Origin: Agromyces aurantiacus
GTDB lineage: Bacteria > Actinomycetota > Actinomycetes > Actinomycetales > Microbacteriaceae
Length of the DNA: 64,000 bases
NCBI RefSeq assembly: GCF_016907355.1
Contig: NZ_JAFBBW010000001.1
Span: 3,162,001 to 3,226,000 of the forward strand
Reading direction: 5' to 3'
Shown here: in pieces, positions 8,051 through 15,865 of the stretch
Position numbering within the stretch: position 1 is the first letter of the stretch
Layout: each line of letters opens with the position of its first letter
Translations under genes and position numbers: made by a program
Notes under the pieces: generated by a model
What the model was told of the DNA's origin: nothing
The model's database searches: none
Seen by the model: only the letters and a program-made list of their open reading frames with translations

Positions 8051-8122
8051 TGCCCCTGGAGGGACTCGAACCCCCAACCCTCTCCTTAGGACGGAGCTGC
8101 TCTTCCATTGAGCTACAGAGGC
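8051..8122 (-). tRNA. tRNA-Arg (CCU)
   Basis: Read on the minus strand the gene folds as a complete cloverleaf. The acceptor GCCTCTG pairs with CAGGGGC (one G-U), and the D stem is GCTC/GAGC. The anticodon loop GTCCTAA gives CCT, and the T-arm holds the standard TTCGAGT loop. CCU decodes AGG arginine codons. CCA is not encoded. Confidence 0.95.
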
Positions 8123-8146
8123 TGACCGGTCGAGTCTACCGGGCCG

Positions 8147-8245
8147 TCAGTTGTACCCGAGGACCACGATCGCCGAGGTGGAGGGGGCGAGTTCGTCGAC
8201 GAACACCGGTTCGTCGTGTCGTCCGTCATCGGATGGCTGCGTCAT
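8147..8245 (-). CDS. Candidate 32-residue peptide gene
   Basis: A 33-codon frame starts at ATG 8245 behind a clear GGAGAC ribosome site and ends 25 bp from tRNA-Arg. The product has a charged N-terminal half (MTQPSDDGRHDEPVF) and a hydrophobic C-terminus ending IVVLGYN. This leader-plus-core layout resembles ribosomally made, modified peptides, but no maturation enzyme is adjacent. Codon use is normal. It could instead be a small regulatory protein. The call rests on ribosome site, layout and isolation. Confidence 0.5.
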   Translation of the reverse strand: MTQPSDDGRHDEPVFVDELAPSTSAIVVLGYN

Positions 8246-8361
8246 CGCGGTCTCCTGCTTCGTGCGTGATCGTCTGGCAACGCTAGCCGGAGCTGCGTGG
8301 TTCGTCCACTCGCCGTCGTGTCGATCCTCATCGGTACCGCTCGCCGTCGCGTCGACGCCGA

Positions 8362-10086
8362 TCAGGCCGGTGGGTAGAGGTAGAGGGCGTCGCCCACCGG
8401 GATGGTGCGGACGTGGTACGAGTGGTCGGAGTTCTGGTTGTACTCCTCGATCGTGACGGTGCCGTCGCCGTTGACCGACTGCACGTAGGCGACGTGGTTG
8501 TACGGGAACCAGGCGACCGCGCCGACCACGGGCTCGCTGCTGGTCGGCCAGCCCTTCGACTGCCACTCGTCGGCCCACATCCAGGCACTGCCCGAGGCGA
8601 GGTTGCTCCAGTCCCACTTCCACGGGGCGCTCGTGACGCCCGCATCGCGGTTCAGCCGCCACGCGACGAAGTCGACGCACTCGCGGTAGTAGTAACGCAG
8701 GGGCGAGAGACCGCCGCCGTAGTCGTCGGGAGTCTCGTACCACCACGGGTAGTCGTCGCCCTCGGCCTGCTGCGTGACCTTCGCGTACTCGCCGCTGCCG
8801 CGCGAGGCGAGCTCGGCCTCCCACGCGGCCTGCTCGGCGGCGGCGGCCTCGGCCGCCGCCGCGTCGATCTCGGCTTTCGTCGTGACCGCGAAGCCGTCGG
8901 CGGAGATCGAGGCGCCGGTCGCCGAGCCGGACACCGTGACATCCTGCGCCTCGGCGACGGAGAGGCTGAACGTGGTCTGGACGCCCGGCACGTGCCCGCC
9001 GGGAAGGAAGGCGTAGGCCGGCAGCGCGAGCGTGCCCACGAGGGCGGGGACGATCATGATCGTGGCCGCGACGCGCAGCGGACCGTTGCGCCGCCGCGTC
9101 GCGCTCGCGCGAGGGGCGGCGGCCGGACGGGCCGCCGAGCGCCGCGCCGCCGCGAGGGCGCCGCCGGCGCGGACGAGCGCCGTCGTGCCGGGCAGAGCTC
9201 GCGGCCCACGCCGTGAGCGACCGGCCGCCTTCACCGCAGGTGCCCCACCGGCTGCGGGCGCCTCGGGGGCGACGGCGGGCCCGACCGGTTCGGCCCGCGG
9301 GCTCCGGAGCTCGACGCGCGCGTCGGGCGATCCGGTGCGCTCGGCGCCCGGCCGCTCAGGAGCCCGGGGAGCCGGCCGCTCGAGTGCTCGGTCGGACGCG
9401 TGCTGCGGAGTCGCGGACGCGGGACGGGCGGTCGACCGGTCCATGTGACGCTCGGGCGTCCGATCGTCGGGACGCGCGGCGTCGCGGTACGGGGGCCGTT
9501 CGGGCGTCCGATCGGCCGGACGCGCGGCGTCTCGGTACGGGGGCCGTTCGGGCGTCCGATCGGCCGGACGCGCGGCGTCGCGGTATGGGGGCCGTTCGGG
9601 CGTCCGTGGGACCGGACGCTCGGCGGGGTGGTACGCCGCCCGCTGGGATCGCTCGGCCGGGCGTTCCGGCGACGGGTACGGCGCGCGCGCCGGAGCGGAC
9701 GGGTGGGCCGAAGCGGACGGGTGGGCCGGAGCAGAGGCGGACGGTCGCTCCGGCGCGGGGGCGGACGCGGCGCGCTCCGGCGGCCGGGAGACGGAGCGCT
9801 CGGGCATGCGGTACGTCGCGCGCTCGCCCTCGTTCGCCGGGCGGCTCAGCGGGGCCTCCGCGGCACGACGCCCGACGGGCGGCTCCGCGGGGAGCGCCCG
9901 GCGCCCACTGGCCGGCGCGGATGCGGACGACTCGGGAGCGCGGCTCGGCGCGCCCCACGCGTCATCCGTCGATCGCGGGCGGTACCGACCCGCGTCTTCG
10001 CGCGTACGCGTGGCGTCGTCAGGCGGCTCGGCATGCCGGCGCGGGCGCAGGCTCGGGGGGTTGCCGGGCGTGTCGTCACCGTACAA
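8362..10086 (-). CDS. Surface CHAP-domain cell-wall hydrolase with repeat-rich N-terminus
   Basis: The 574-residue protein begins with about 330 disordered Pro/Arg/Ala-rich residues, including three tandem copies of a 16-residue unit (RTPERPPYRDAARPAD type). A membrane segment follows (IMIVPALVGTLALPAYAF, about residues 340-360). Next is a shared 'DVTV..TTKAEI' linker with an alanine-rich helix, then a C-terminal CHAP domain. Catalytic residues visible are Cys470 in RECVDFVAW and His531 in NHVAYV; EEYNQN follows. CHAP domains cleave peptidoglycan peptide or amide bonds. The cytoplasmic N-terminus is unusually long. TTG 10086 is the start, with GGAGG ten bases upstream. Confidence 0.88.
   Translation of the reverse strand: MYGDDTPGNPPSLRPRRHAEPPDDATRTREDAGRYRPRSTDDAWGAPSRAPESSASAPASGRRALPAEPPVGRRAAEAPLSRPANEGERATYRMPERSVSRPPERAASAPAPERPSASAPAHPSASAHPSAPARAPYPSPERPAERSQRAAYHPAERPVPRTPERPPYRDAARPADRTPERPPYRDAARPADRTPERPPYRDAARPDDRTPERHMDRSTARPASATPQHASDRALERPAPRAPERPGAERTGSPDARVELRSPRAEPVGPAVAPEAPAAGGAPAVKAAGRSRRGPRALPGTTALVRAGGALAAARRSAARPAAAPRASATRRRNGPLRVAATIMIVPALVGTLALPAYAFLPGGHVPGVQTTFSLSVAEAQDVTVSGSATGASISADGFAVTTKAEIDAAAAEAAAAEQAAWEAELASRGSGEYAKVTQQAEGDDYPWWYETPDDYGGGLSPLRYYYRECVDFVAWRLNRDAGVTSAPWKWDWSNLASGSAWMWADEWQSKGWPTSSEPVVGAVAWFPYNHVAYVQSVNGDGTVTIEEYNQNSDHSYHVRTIPVGDALYLYPPA
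9457..9600 (-). repeat. Three tandem 48-bp in-frame repeats in the CHAP protein gene
   Basis: Near-identical units begin at 9457, 9505 and 9553, with a partial fourth from 9601. Each encodes 16 residues of the disordered region. Copy differences are only a few bases, so the array is young and may vary in number between strains. Confidence 0.9.
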
Positions 10087-10182
10087 GAGTCGTGAACCTC
10101 CGGGACCTGCGCGCGGTCTGGGGAACCGGGACGCAGGCTTGCTGCGGTCGTGGAGCTACAGGGGGCGCTCCGGACTCGTACC

Positions 10183-10212
10183 ACCATAGGGCACGCGTCG
10201 GAGCCTTGTCAC
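10183..10212 (-). promoter_or_regulatory. Promoter of the CHAP hydrolase gene
   Basis: On the minus strand, -35 GTGACA (10207-10212), an 18-bp spacer and -10 TATGGT (10183-10188) lie about 90 nt before the TTG start. The -35 is the same as that of the neighbouring NlpC/P60 gene. Confidence 0.6.
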
Positions 10213-10250
10213 CGGTTCGCGTCGGGCGAGTCGGGCTCCGGAGCGCGGCG

Positions 10251-10748
10251 TCAGGCCGCCGAGCGGAGGAAGTCGCTCCACTGCGGCAACGGCCGCTCGA
10301 CCCCGCGGACGACCCATCCGCGGCCGCTGGGCATGCGCGGCGTGACGCGGAGCGTCCAGCCCATCTCGGCCGGCGTGTGGTCGCCCTTGGCGTTGTTGCA
10401 CCGGAGGCAGCACGCCACGAGGTTCTCCCAGGTGTCGCGTCCGCCACGCGACCGCGGCAGCACGTGATCGATCGTCGCCGCGGACTTGCCGCAGTACGCG
10501 CACCGGTGATCGTCACGGCGCAGCACGCCCCGACGGCTCACGGGCACCTGGTGCACGCGCGGGGTCCGCACGTAGCGCGTCAGCAGGATGACGCTCGGCC
10601 GGACCCATTCCCCGCTCGTGCCGTGCACCGGATTGCCCTCGTCGTGCAGGATCACGGTCGCCTTCTCGTTCATGACGAGCAGCAGCGCCCGCTTGAAGGA
10701 GACGACGGCGAGCGGTTCATATCCGGCGTTCAGCACGAGGGTGCGCAT
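10251..10748 (-). CDS. HNH endonuclease-family protein
   Basis: This 165-residue protein is an HNH domain of the McrA-like type common in actinobacteria. A first zinc-ligand pair lies in CAYCGK, the catalytic core is IDHVLPRSRGG with conserved Asp-His, and the second pair is CLRCN followed by AKG. The N-terminal third (MRTLVLNAGYEPLAVV) is also conserved in this group. It could cut DNA with a bound metal, but most members are uncharacterised. The gene stands alone between two cell-wall hydrolase genes and has a long structured upstream leader. Confidence 0.85.
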   Translation of the reverse strand: MRTLVLNAGYEPLAVVSFKRALLLVMNEKATVILHDEGNPVHGTSGEWVRPSVILLTRYVRTPRVHQVPVSRRGVLRRDDHRCAYCGKSAATIDHVLPRSRGGRDTWENLVACCLRCNNAKGDHTPAEMGWTLRVTPRMPSGRGWVVRGVERPLPQWSDFLRSAA

Positions 10749-11025
10749 GGGGTGCCTCTCGATCGGTGCTGGATGGCTTCCAGCCGCGTGAAGGGATCGA
10801 CGACCCGGATGCCGCGGGGCGGGCGGAATGCCCCCGGAGACGCGAAACGGGCACCGTCGTGATGACAGTGCCCGTCGGCATCCCAGCGCAGTCGCGACTC
10901 GGCTGACTGCTGCGCCGCTGGTCGTAGAGCGCGCGCGCACCCGCGGAATGGGTGCTGCTGCGCGGACCGACCATCGAACTTCCCCTACCCGGTAACCGGA
11001 TCGTCAGGAGACAAGGCTACGACAC
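10749..11025 (-). other. Gene-free region with potential hairpins (leader of HNH gene?)
   Basis: I see no coding gene here. On the minus strand an ACGGGCAC/GTGCCCGT hairpin (arms 10847-10854 and 10868-10875) is flanked by complementary GGATGCC and GGCATCC segments. A GCTGG/CCAGC hairpin lies nearer the HNH start. It may be a long structured 5' leader. No known riboswitch class is evident. Confidence 0.4.
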
Positions 11026-11059
11026 GAATGGCGCGCCGGGTCACCCCGGCGCGCCATTC
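11026..11059 (-). terminator. Terminator of the NlpC/P60 gene
   Basis: A perfect 15-bp stem (11026-11040 with 11045-11059) and TCAC loop lie about 30 nt after the stop codon. Confidence 0.85.
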
Positions 11060-11088
11060 GCAGACACGCTTCACACGCCGTTCACATC

Positions 11089-11949
11089 TCAGATGCGCAC
11101 GATCCAGTAGTCGCTCGTCCAGATCGGCTGCGTGCGCACGACCGTGCCCTCGTAGGGGGCGTGGAGGATCTGGCCATTGCCGGCGTAGAACCCGATGTGG
11201 CCGTCCATCACGACGAGGTCGCCCGGGACCGCCTGGTCGATCGGGATCTGGGTGCCCGCGGCACCCTGGGCCGACGACGAGTGCGGCAGGCTGATGCCGA
11301 ACTGCGCGTAGACGTACATCACGAGGCCCGAGCAGTCGAAGCCGGCGGGCGTCGCGCCGCCGTAGACGTAGGGCACGCCGAGGTACTGCTGCGCGACGGC
11401 GAACACGCTCGCCGGGTCGGCCGAGCCGTACACGGCCGCGGGAGCCGAGTACTGGGCGGCCGAGGCGGCGTACGAGGCCATCTCGGCGGCCGCGGCCTGG
11501 CGGGCGGCCTCGGCGGCAGCGGCCTCCTCGGCGGCGCGCTTCGCCTCCTCGGCGGCCTGGATCTCCGCAGCCGTGGTGGCGGCGTACTCGTCCTCCGAGA
11601 CGGGCGCCGCGATGACGTCGTCGCCGACCGTGACGTCCTGGGCCTGGGCCTGGGTCAGCCGGGTCTGCGCCGTCGCGCCGAACTGGATCCCGTCCGTGCC
11701 GGGCGCGAAGGCGTACGCGGGAATGGCGAGGGTGCCGACGAGGCCGGCCGAGACGGCCATGACGACGACGTTCTTCGCGCCGCCGCGGCGAAGCCGCCGT
11801 CCGAGCGAATCCCGCGGTGGGCGGGTGGGCGCCGCCGCGGATGGAGCCGGGGCGGGCGCGGCAGGCGACTCGCGCCTGACGAGGGTGTTGCGGGAAGTGG
11901 GCTTGGGGGCGTTGAGCGCGCCTGAGCGGCGCCGGGGGAATCGAGCCAA
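11089..11949 (-). CDS. NlpC/P60 cell-wall peptidase, secreted or membrane-tethered
   Basis: The 286-residue protein has a basic N-terminus, a membrane segment (VVVMAVSAGLVGTLAIPAYAF, about 61-81), the 'QDVTV..TTAAEI' linker shared with the CHAP protein, and an alanine/glutamate helix (about 125-162). The C-terminal NlpC/P60 domain has Cys206 (FDCSGL), His251 (DGHIGFY) and His263 (ILHAPY) as the catalytic set. Such enzymes cut the gamma-D-Glu to meso-diamino acid bond of peptidoglycan stem peptides. The start is TTG 11949 with GGAGG seven bases upstream. A promoter with a palindrome and a 139-nt leader precede it. Confidence 0.93.
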   Translation of the reverse strand: MARFPRRRSGALNAPKPTSRNTLVRRESPAAPAPAPSAAAPTRPPRDSLGRRLRRGGAKNVVVMAVSAGLVGTLAIPAYAFAPGTDGIQFGATAQTRLTQAQAQDVTVGDDVIAAPVSEDEYAATTAAEIQAAEEAKRAAEEAAAAEAARQAAAAEMASYAASAAQYSAPAAVYGSADPASVFAVAQQYLGVPYVYGGATPAGFDCSGLVMYVYAQFGISLPHSSSAQGAAGTQIPIDQAVPGDLVVMDGHIGFYAGNGQILHAPYEGTVVRTQPIWTSDYWIVRI

Positions 11950-12094
11950 AACGTGTCCTCCGCCCCACGGTGCCGGAGCGCCGTCCCACCGGTTGCACCC
12001 TCAGGTGCGTCACGGGTATCGGGGCCGAGCGGTGGGCGCCGGAGGCGTCTCGACCCTGGTCCGTCGGCTGGCTGGTCGCCGTCGGACTCGATCG

Positions 12095-12123
12095 AGAATA
12101 CGTGACACTCCGCCGAATGTCAC
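12095..12123 (-). promoter_or_regulatory. Promoter of NlpC/P60 gene overlapped by a palindrome
   Basis: On the minus strand, -35 GTGACA (12118-12123), a 17-bp spacer and -10 TATTCT (12095-12100). The inverted repeat GTGACA-N10-TGTCAC (12102-12123) covers the -35 and spacer and looks like an operator. The mRNA would start near 12088, leaving about 139 nt of leader. Confidence 0.7.
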
Positions 12124-12146
12124 ATTTTCATCACGGTGCGGCGGAA

Positions 12147-12839
12147 TCAGTCGCCGATGAACAGATGCCCGGCGGTCTCCACGGGCAGATCGAGCTCGTC
12201 GTCACGGCCCTCCACCCGGATGCGGACCAGGGGACCCTCGCGACGGGCCGAGACGGCCGATCCGGGCAGGAGGCCCGCGGCCTTGAAGCGGGCCAGCAGC
12301 TCGGGGTCGAACTGCGCGGGCTCGGCCAGGCGGCGGACGACGCCGCTCGCCTCGCCCCCGCCCTCGTCGAGCGCGGTGAGCAGGTTGCGCACCCCCTGCA
12401 TGAACGGCGCAGCCGGCTCGACCCCGAGTTCCTCGAGGCCCGGGATCGGGTTGCCGTAGGGCGAGTACGTGGGCTGCCCGAGGATCTCGACGAGCCGCCG
12501 CTCGACCTGCTCGCTCATGACGTGCTCCCAGCGGCAGGCCTCGTCGTGCACGTACTCCCAGTCGAGGCCGATCACGTCGGCGAGGAGGCGCTCGGCGAGC
12601 CGGTGCTTGCGCATGACGTGCACGGCCTTGCTGCGCCCGCTCGGCGTGAGTTCGAGGTGCCGGTCGCCCGAGACGACGACGAGGCCGTCGCGCTCCATGC
12701 GGGCGACGGTCTGCGACACCGTGGGACCGGAGTGCCCGATCCGCTCCGAGATGCGCGCCCGGAGCGGCACGATGCCCTCCTCCTCGAGGTCGAGGATGGT
12801 GCGCAGGTACATCTCGGTCGTGTCGATGAGATCGGTCAA
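12147..12839 (-). CDS. ideR: DtxR/IdeR-family iron-dependent repressor
   Basis: The 230-residue length matches IdeR/DtxR. Domain 1 is a winged helix (HSGPTVSQTVARMERDGLV recognition region). Domain 2 has the metal and dimer segment including CRWEHVMSEQVERRL, matching the DtxR metal-site motif with Cys, Glu and His. Domain 3 is the SH3-like FeoA-type fold (about 155-230). When bound to Fe(II) it represses iron uptake genes. The start is TTG 12839 with GAGGAG upstream; an upstream extension is low-complexity. It faces serC divergently, as in related genomes. A manganese-sensing MntR role is less likely given the third domain. Confidence 0.92.
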   Translation of the reverse strand: MTDLIDTTEMYLRTILDLEEEGIVPLRARISERIGHSGPTVSQTVARMERDGLVVVSGDRHLELTPSGRSKAVHVMRKHRLAERLLADVIGLDWEYVHDEACRWEHVMSEQVERRLVEILGQPTYSPYGNPIPGLEELGVEPAAPFMQGVRNLLTALDEGGGEASGVVRRLAEPAQFDPELLARFKAAGLLPGSAVSARREGPLVRIRVEGRDDELDLPVETAGHLFIGD

Positions 12840-13015
12840 CTCGCTCCTCCTCGGCCATGCGGCGCGTCCGACCCACAAGCCTACTTGGCCGCGCCGACGG
12901 CGCGCCCGGCCCCGGGTCGCCGCCTGCCGCACGTCCGGCCGAGGCCGTCCGCTCGACGCCGCGGCAGGCCGCGCGGGACGTCATGCGCCGCCACGGCGAA
13001 GGGGGTCCGCCGTAG

Positions 13016-14140
<1,125 letters not shown>

Positions 14141-14150
14141 GGTGACCGCC

Positions 14151-14408
14151 ATGCGGCTGTGGCTGTCCGAGTCCGAGCGGCGCCCCGATCCGGCGCCGGC
14201 GCGGACCGACGCGCGCAAGGCGCTGCTCGCGGGCACCGCAGCCTGGATCGTCGCACTCGTCGCGTCGATCGCGCTGCGCGAGCCCCTCGCCGACGCCGGC
14301 TTCGCGTGGTTCACGACCGCGGCCGCGATCGGCGTCGCGCTCGGCGTCGTCGGCCTCGTGGTGGTGCAGCTGCGCCGTCGGCGCGGACGCGACGCCGACG
14401 AGGAGTAG
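14151..14408 (+). CDS. Small two-helix membrane protein, DUF2530
   Basis: This 85-residue protein has two membrane segments (ALLAGTAAWIVALVASIAL and FTTAAAIGVALGVVGLVVV) and a basic, acidic-ended tail. The start MRLWLSESERRPDP and the layout match DUF2530. The ATG at 14151 has AGGGTG upstream; GTG 14142 is a near alternative. It follows serC by ten bases, so it is probably cotranscribed. Function is unknown. Confidence 0.8.
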   Translation: MRLWLSESERRPDPAPARTDARKALLAGTAAWIVALVASIALREPLADAGFAWFTTAAAIGVALGVVGLVVVQLRRRRGRDADEE

Positions 14409-14415
14409 GCGCGGC

Positions 14416-15102
14416 CTACTCCTCCTCGTCGAGCGAGTCGATGTCGATGCCGTCGAACGCGTCGTCGCCGTCGGCGCCGGCGTCGCCGAACTCCTCGCCG
14501 AGCTCGTCGGCGTCGAAGTCGTCGGCGTCGTCGTCGAACTCATCGCCCTCGAGCTCGCCCTCGGCGTCTTCGCCCTCCTCGGCCGGGCCTTCGACCTCGT
14601 CCTCGTCGCCGGGCTCCCCGGCCTCGCGCGCCTCGGCGGCCGCGGCGGCCTGGGCGGCCCGGTACTCGGCGAGCCGATCCGACCACGGAACCCACTCGGG
14701 AGCGAGCAGCGCGCGTGCACCGGGCATCAACTCGGTCTCGAGGACCGTGGGCTCGCCGCCCTCGACGCGCGCGAGCGTCACGCTCCAGTGCCATCCCGGA
14801 TACCCGGAGAGGTCGGCCGCGAAGTGCAGCGACAGCACGTGCTCGCCCTCGACCACGTGCCCGATCACCGAACCGACGGTCTCGGGCGCGGTGACCTCGA
14901 GGAGGGCCCGCTGCGCGAGGTCGACAGAGGCGAGGAGCACCTCGTCGGCGACCGCCGGCTCGGCAGGCGCCTCGTCGGCGACCGCCGGCTCGGCAGGCGA
15001 ATCCTCGCCGGGCGACTCGTCGACGGCAGCAGGTCCGGCGCTCGCCTCGTCGGCGACCGCCGGCTCGGCGAGCGCCTCCACGGGCTCGGGGACGTCAGGC
15101 AT
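14416..15102 (-). CDS. DUF3027-family protein with acidic tail
   Basis: The 228-residue protein has an N-terminal low-complexity repeat (two near copies of AEPAVADEAP), then a conserved core from LLASVDLAQRAL to VPWSDRLAEYRAAQ containing WHWSVTLARVEGGEPTVLETELMPG. The last 70 residues are almost all Asp, Glu, Ala and Gly. The core matches DUF3027, found beside cold-shock genes in actinobacteria. Its start overlaps the stop of the upstream cold-shock-type gene by eight bases, so the two are coupled. The role is unknown; the acidic tail might bind a basic partner. Confidence 0.82.
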   Translation of the reverse strand: MPDVPEPVEALAEPAVADEASAGPAAVDESPGEDSPAEPAVADEAPAEPAVADEVLLASVDLAQRALLEVTAPETVGSVIGHVVEGEHVLSLHFAADLSGYPGWHWSVTLARVEGGEPTVLETELMPGARALLAPEWVPWSDRLAEYRAAQAAAAAEAREAGEPGDEDEVEGPAEEGEDAEGELEGDEFDDDADDFDADELGEEFGDAGADGDDAFDGIDIDSLDEEE

Positions 15103-15475
15103 CCAGCTCGTCCGCGACCTTGCGCAGCAGCGCCGCGATCTTCCGGCTGTGCGCGTTGTCGGGGTACCGGCCGCGCTTGAGGTTCGCCCCGATGCCGTCG
15201 AGCACCTTGACGAGGTCCTCCACGATGATCGCCATGTCGTCGGCGGGCTTCCGGTGCAGGCGCTGCAGGCTCGGCTTCGCGTCGAGCACGCGCACCGAGA
15301 GCGCCTGCGCGCCGCGCTTGCCCTCGGCGATGCCGAACTCGAGCCGGCTGCCCGCGCGCACGGTCGCGCCGGCGGGAAGCGCGGAGGCGTGGAGGAAGAC
15401 CTCCTGGCCGTCATCACTGCTGATGAAGCCGAACCCCTTCTCCTCGTCGTAGAACTTGACCTTGCCGGTGGGCAT
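15095..15475 (-). CDS. Cold-shock domain protein with C-terminal extension
   Basis: This 126-residue protein starts with a cold-shock domain (1-65: GKVKFYDEEKGFGFIS and EVFLHASAL are RNP1 and RNP2). The domain is followed by a 60-residue helical extension (LHRKPADDMAIIVEDLVKVL) not found in classic CspA. The family binds single-stranded nucleic acid. Coupling with the DUF3027 gene is typical of actinobacteria and suggests a joint, unknown role. ATG 15475 has GGAGTT upstream. It differs clearly from the 67-residue CspA at 28882. Confidence 0.9.
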   Translation of the reverse strand: MPTGKVKFYDEEKGFGFISSDDGQEVFLHASALPAGATVRAGSRLEFGIAEGKRGAQALSVRVLDAKPSLQRLHRKPADDMAIIVEDLVKVLDGIGANLKRGRYPDNAHSRKIAALLRKVADELDA

Positions 15476-15584
15476 CGATGGAACTCCAGATCTGTCGTCG
15501 GCGTCGCCGGATCCCGTGGGCGACGTCGTCACCAAGTCTAGGGTCCGGCACCCGCGGGGACCTCCCGCTGGCTATTCTGGACGA

Positions 15585-15860
15585 GTGAGCACCCAGGGCC
15601 CCGTCACCGACCATCGCGCCGAGCGCATCCTCGCCTACATGGTCGCCGCCACCGTCGCGCTCTCGATCCTCGCGTTCCTCGCGGTCATGATCGGCACGCT
15701 CGCGGGTGCCGGCGCGAACGACGGCTTCAGCCAGGGCGCCTGGCCGGTGATCCTCGTGCTGCCCCTCATCGGGCTCCCCATCGGCTTCGTGCTGCTCATC
15801 GTCCTGCTCATCGTCAACGGCGTGCGACGCACGCGGGAGTCCCGGCAGGGCTCCGCCTGA
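15585..15860 (+). CDS. Small integral membrane protein
   Basis: This 91-residue protein has two membrane helices (about 16-42 and 52-77) and a short basic tail. The GTG start lies six bases after a TATTCT -10 element (15573-15578), so the mRNA is probably leaderless. It is followed five bases later by the helicase-partner gene, suggesting one transcript. I do not recognise its function. Confidence 0.72.
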   Translation: MSTQGPVTDHRAERILAYMVAATVALSILAFLAVMIGTLAGAGANDGFSQGAWPVILVLPLIGLPIGFVLLIVLLIVNGVRRTRESRQGSA

Positions 15861-15865
15861 CGGCC

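Noticed and set aside
8362-10086. CRISPR-like repeats at 9457-9600
   Set aside because: The 48-bp units are contiguous, without spacers, and stay in the reading frame of the CHAP protein, so they are coding tandem repeats.
10087-12146. c-di-AMP (ydaO-type) riboswitch before the wall-hydrolase genes
   Set aside because: Such riboswitches precede similar genes in other actinobacteria, but I could not find the GGGUGAAUC and GUCAGCUAACC-like core motifs in either leader.
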